A stretch of 6,618 nt of DNA from an uncultured Desulfobacterales bacterium. Lineage in GTDB: Bacteria > Desulfobacterota > Desulfobacteria > Desulfobacterales > JAFDCJ01. The translations under genes were made by a program, and so were the position numbers. The stretch spans positions 1 to 6,618 of the forward strand of contig CALZJV010000392.1 in assembly GCA_945787595.1 (NCBI GenBank). The letters run 5' to 3'. The notes below the pieces were generated by a model that was given only the letters and a program-made list of their open reading frames with translations, was not told the origin of the DNA and did no database searches. This document shows positions 5,640 to 6,618 of this stretch, piece by piece (positions within the stretch are counted from its first letter, which is position 1; the number at the start of each line of letters is the position of its first letter).

Positions 5640-5842
5640 ATCTCCTATTTTTCGACTGAAGTCCGAACTCTGTTCTCAGTCCTCAGCACTCAGTTCTAAC
5701 TCAATGCTCTATGCGCTATGCCTTTTACTTTTAAATTCCGACCTCCAAATTCTCTGTCCTCTGATTTCTGTTATCTGACATCCATCCTCTGACATCCGTC
5801 TTCTGTCCTCTGATTTCTGACTTCTGTCATCTGCCCTTTGAC
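5640..5842 (-). repeat. Degenerate word-repeat field behind the acyl-CoA dehydrogenase
   Basis: On the plus strand this is a pyrimidine-rich field of TCTG, CTCTGA and CATCC words. An 18-mer at 5753-5770 recurs exactly at 5802-5819, 49 bp apart. CTGACATCC recurs at 5775-5783 and 5789-5797, and TCAGTCCTCAGCACTCAG lies near 5676-5693. Read in the dehydrogenase sense it is purine-rich and starts at once after that gene's stop codon. It has no coding potential. Confidence 0.65.
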
Positions 5843-6618
5843 TTACGGTTTGCGCTTATCCCGAAAAATAAGATTGGAAATCACCACCCGTTGGATTTCG
5901 GAGGTTCCTTCATATATGGTAAAGACCCGGGCATCTCGGTAATAACGCTCCACCGGGTATTCTTTGGTAAAACCATAGCCACCATGGATTTGGATGGCTT
6001 TTGCAGTGATGCGGTTGACCATCTCCGAAGCAAAAAGCTTGGCCATTGAGGCTTGCAGGGTGTAATTCTCTCTGTTGTCCTTCATCTCCGCCGCAGAAAG
6101 CATCATCAGCCTGGCGGCTTCGATCTCTGTTGCCATGTCTGCGATCATCCAGCGCAATCCTTGAAACTTGGATATGGTGCGGCCGAATTGCTCTCTTTCG
6201 CGGGCATAGTTGACAGCGGCGTCAAAGGCCGCCCGGGCGACTCCTAGAGATTGCGCAGCAATACCGATACGGCCCCCGTCTAGACCCGTCATGGCAATTA
6301 AAAATCCGTCGCCTTCATTTCCCAGTCGGTTTTCGGCCGGGATGCGGCAATCTTCAAATATGAGATCTGCCGTGTCGGACGCCCGCAAACCCATTTTATC
6401 TTCCAGGGGACCCACGGTCAGGCCCGCTGTATCCCGTTCAATTAAAAAGGCACTGATTCCTTTGTGGCGTGCTGTTTCATCTGTTTTAGCGGTAACGATA
6501 ATGAGGCCGGCATGTTTGCCGGTGGTCGTGAACCGTTTGGTGCCGTTTAGGACATAACTGTCACCCTCGAAAACCGCTTTGGTGGTCTGCCTCGATGGAT
6601 CGGAGCCGGCATTGGGCT
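5843..6618 (-). CDS. Acyl-CoA dehydrogenase (5' partial)
   Basis: The frame is open from the window edge to TAA at 5843-5845, giving 257 residues; about 120 N-terminal residues of a usual 380 lie outside. It begins PNAGSDPS, the conserved EPNAGSD-type FAD/substrate segment, and continues with NGTKRF and GISAFLIE of the middle beta domain. DGGRIGIAAQSLGVA, REREQFG, IQIHGGYGFTKEYPVERYYRDAR and IYEGTSEIQR form the C-terminal helical domain. The Glu of YEGT (codon 5909-5911) is the catalytic base position of the medium/short-chain family. Known of the family: cytosolic FAD enzymes that oxidise an acyl-CoA to the 2-enoyl-CoA and pass electrons to ETF. Chain length or aromatic/alicyclic specificity cannot be decided. 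It is convergent with the cyclase. It shares a fatty- or aromatic-acid theme with the ligase at the window start, though it is not in the same operon. Confidence 0.95.
   Translation of the reverse strand, partial: PNAGSDPSRQTTKAVFEGDSYVLNGTKRFTTTGKHAGLIIVTAKTDETARHKGISAFLIERDTAGLTVGPLEDKMGLRASDTADLIFEDCRIPAENRLGNEGDGFLIAMTGLDGGRIGIAAQSLGVARAAFDAAVNYAREREQFGRTISKFQGLRWMIADMATEIEAARLMMLSAAEMKDNRENYTLQASMAKLFASEMVNRITAKAIQIHGGYGFTKEYPVERYYRDARVFTIYEGTSEIQRVVISNLIFRDKRKP

Noticed and set aside
6053..6557. Two overlapping plus-strand frames (64 and 115 codons) opposite the dehydrogenase
   Set aside because: The minus strand encodes a textbook acyl-CoA dehydrogenase across the full stretch; these are antisense shadows.

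Overview
The window looks like chromosomal DNA of an uncultured or little-studied Desulfobacterota bacterium (sulfate-reducer/syntroph type, Desulfobacterales-like). That is an inference from gene style: an acyl-CoA ligase tail carrying a DG-S-PDR motif, a double-ACT protein with an enlarged first domain, a zinc-ribbon/cyclase/AAA/TPR giant, an acyl-CoA dehydrogenase, and intergenic DNA full of short degenerate 'word' repeats. No rRNA, tRNA, CRISPR array or intact insertion sequence was seen.

Layout. 2-247 (+) is the C-terminal end of an AMP-forming acyl-CoA ligase. 248-790 is a non-coding gap with word repeats, an AT-rich imperfect inverted repeat (364-496), a candidate promoter and a hairpin-bearing leader. 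791-1273 (+) encodes a small tandem ACT-domain protein. 1274-1959 is a repeat-rich gap: heptamer-type repeats, a 45-bp tandem repeat broken by a 41-bp GC-rich insert, a terminator-like hairpin, a REP-like folded element and an AT-rich leader. 1960-5352 (+) encodes an 1130-residue signalling protein: two zinc ribbons, a class III nucleotide cyclase, an AAA/STAND-type ATPase and TPR-like repeats. 5353-5842 holds an unidentified 43-codon reading-frame remnant, a second REP-like element inverted relative to the first, and a pyrimidine-rich repeat field. 5843-6618 (-) is the C-terminal two thirds of an acyl-CoA dehydrogenase.

How the genes fit together. Ligase and dehydrogenase suggest activation and beta-oxidation-type breakdown of a fatty or aromatic acid. 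The ACT protein is a plausible small-ligand (amino acid) sensor. The giant cyclase appears monocistronic, with its own leader and a strong ribosome binding site, and is bracketed by inverted REP-like elements. No cyclic-nucleotide effector gene is adjacent.

The points most worth a second look are the purine-recognition residues of the cyclase (Glu141/Lys217 instead of Lys/Asp or Glu/Cys), the missing catalytic lysine of the ligase, the inverted REP pair around the cyclase, word repeats that follow three of the four genes on their sense strand, and a hairpin with a competing pairing partner just before the ACT gene's Shine-Dalgarno sequence.
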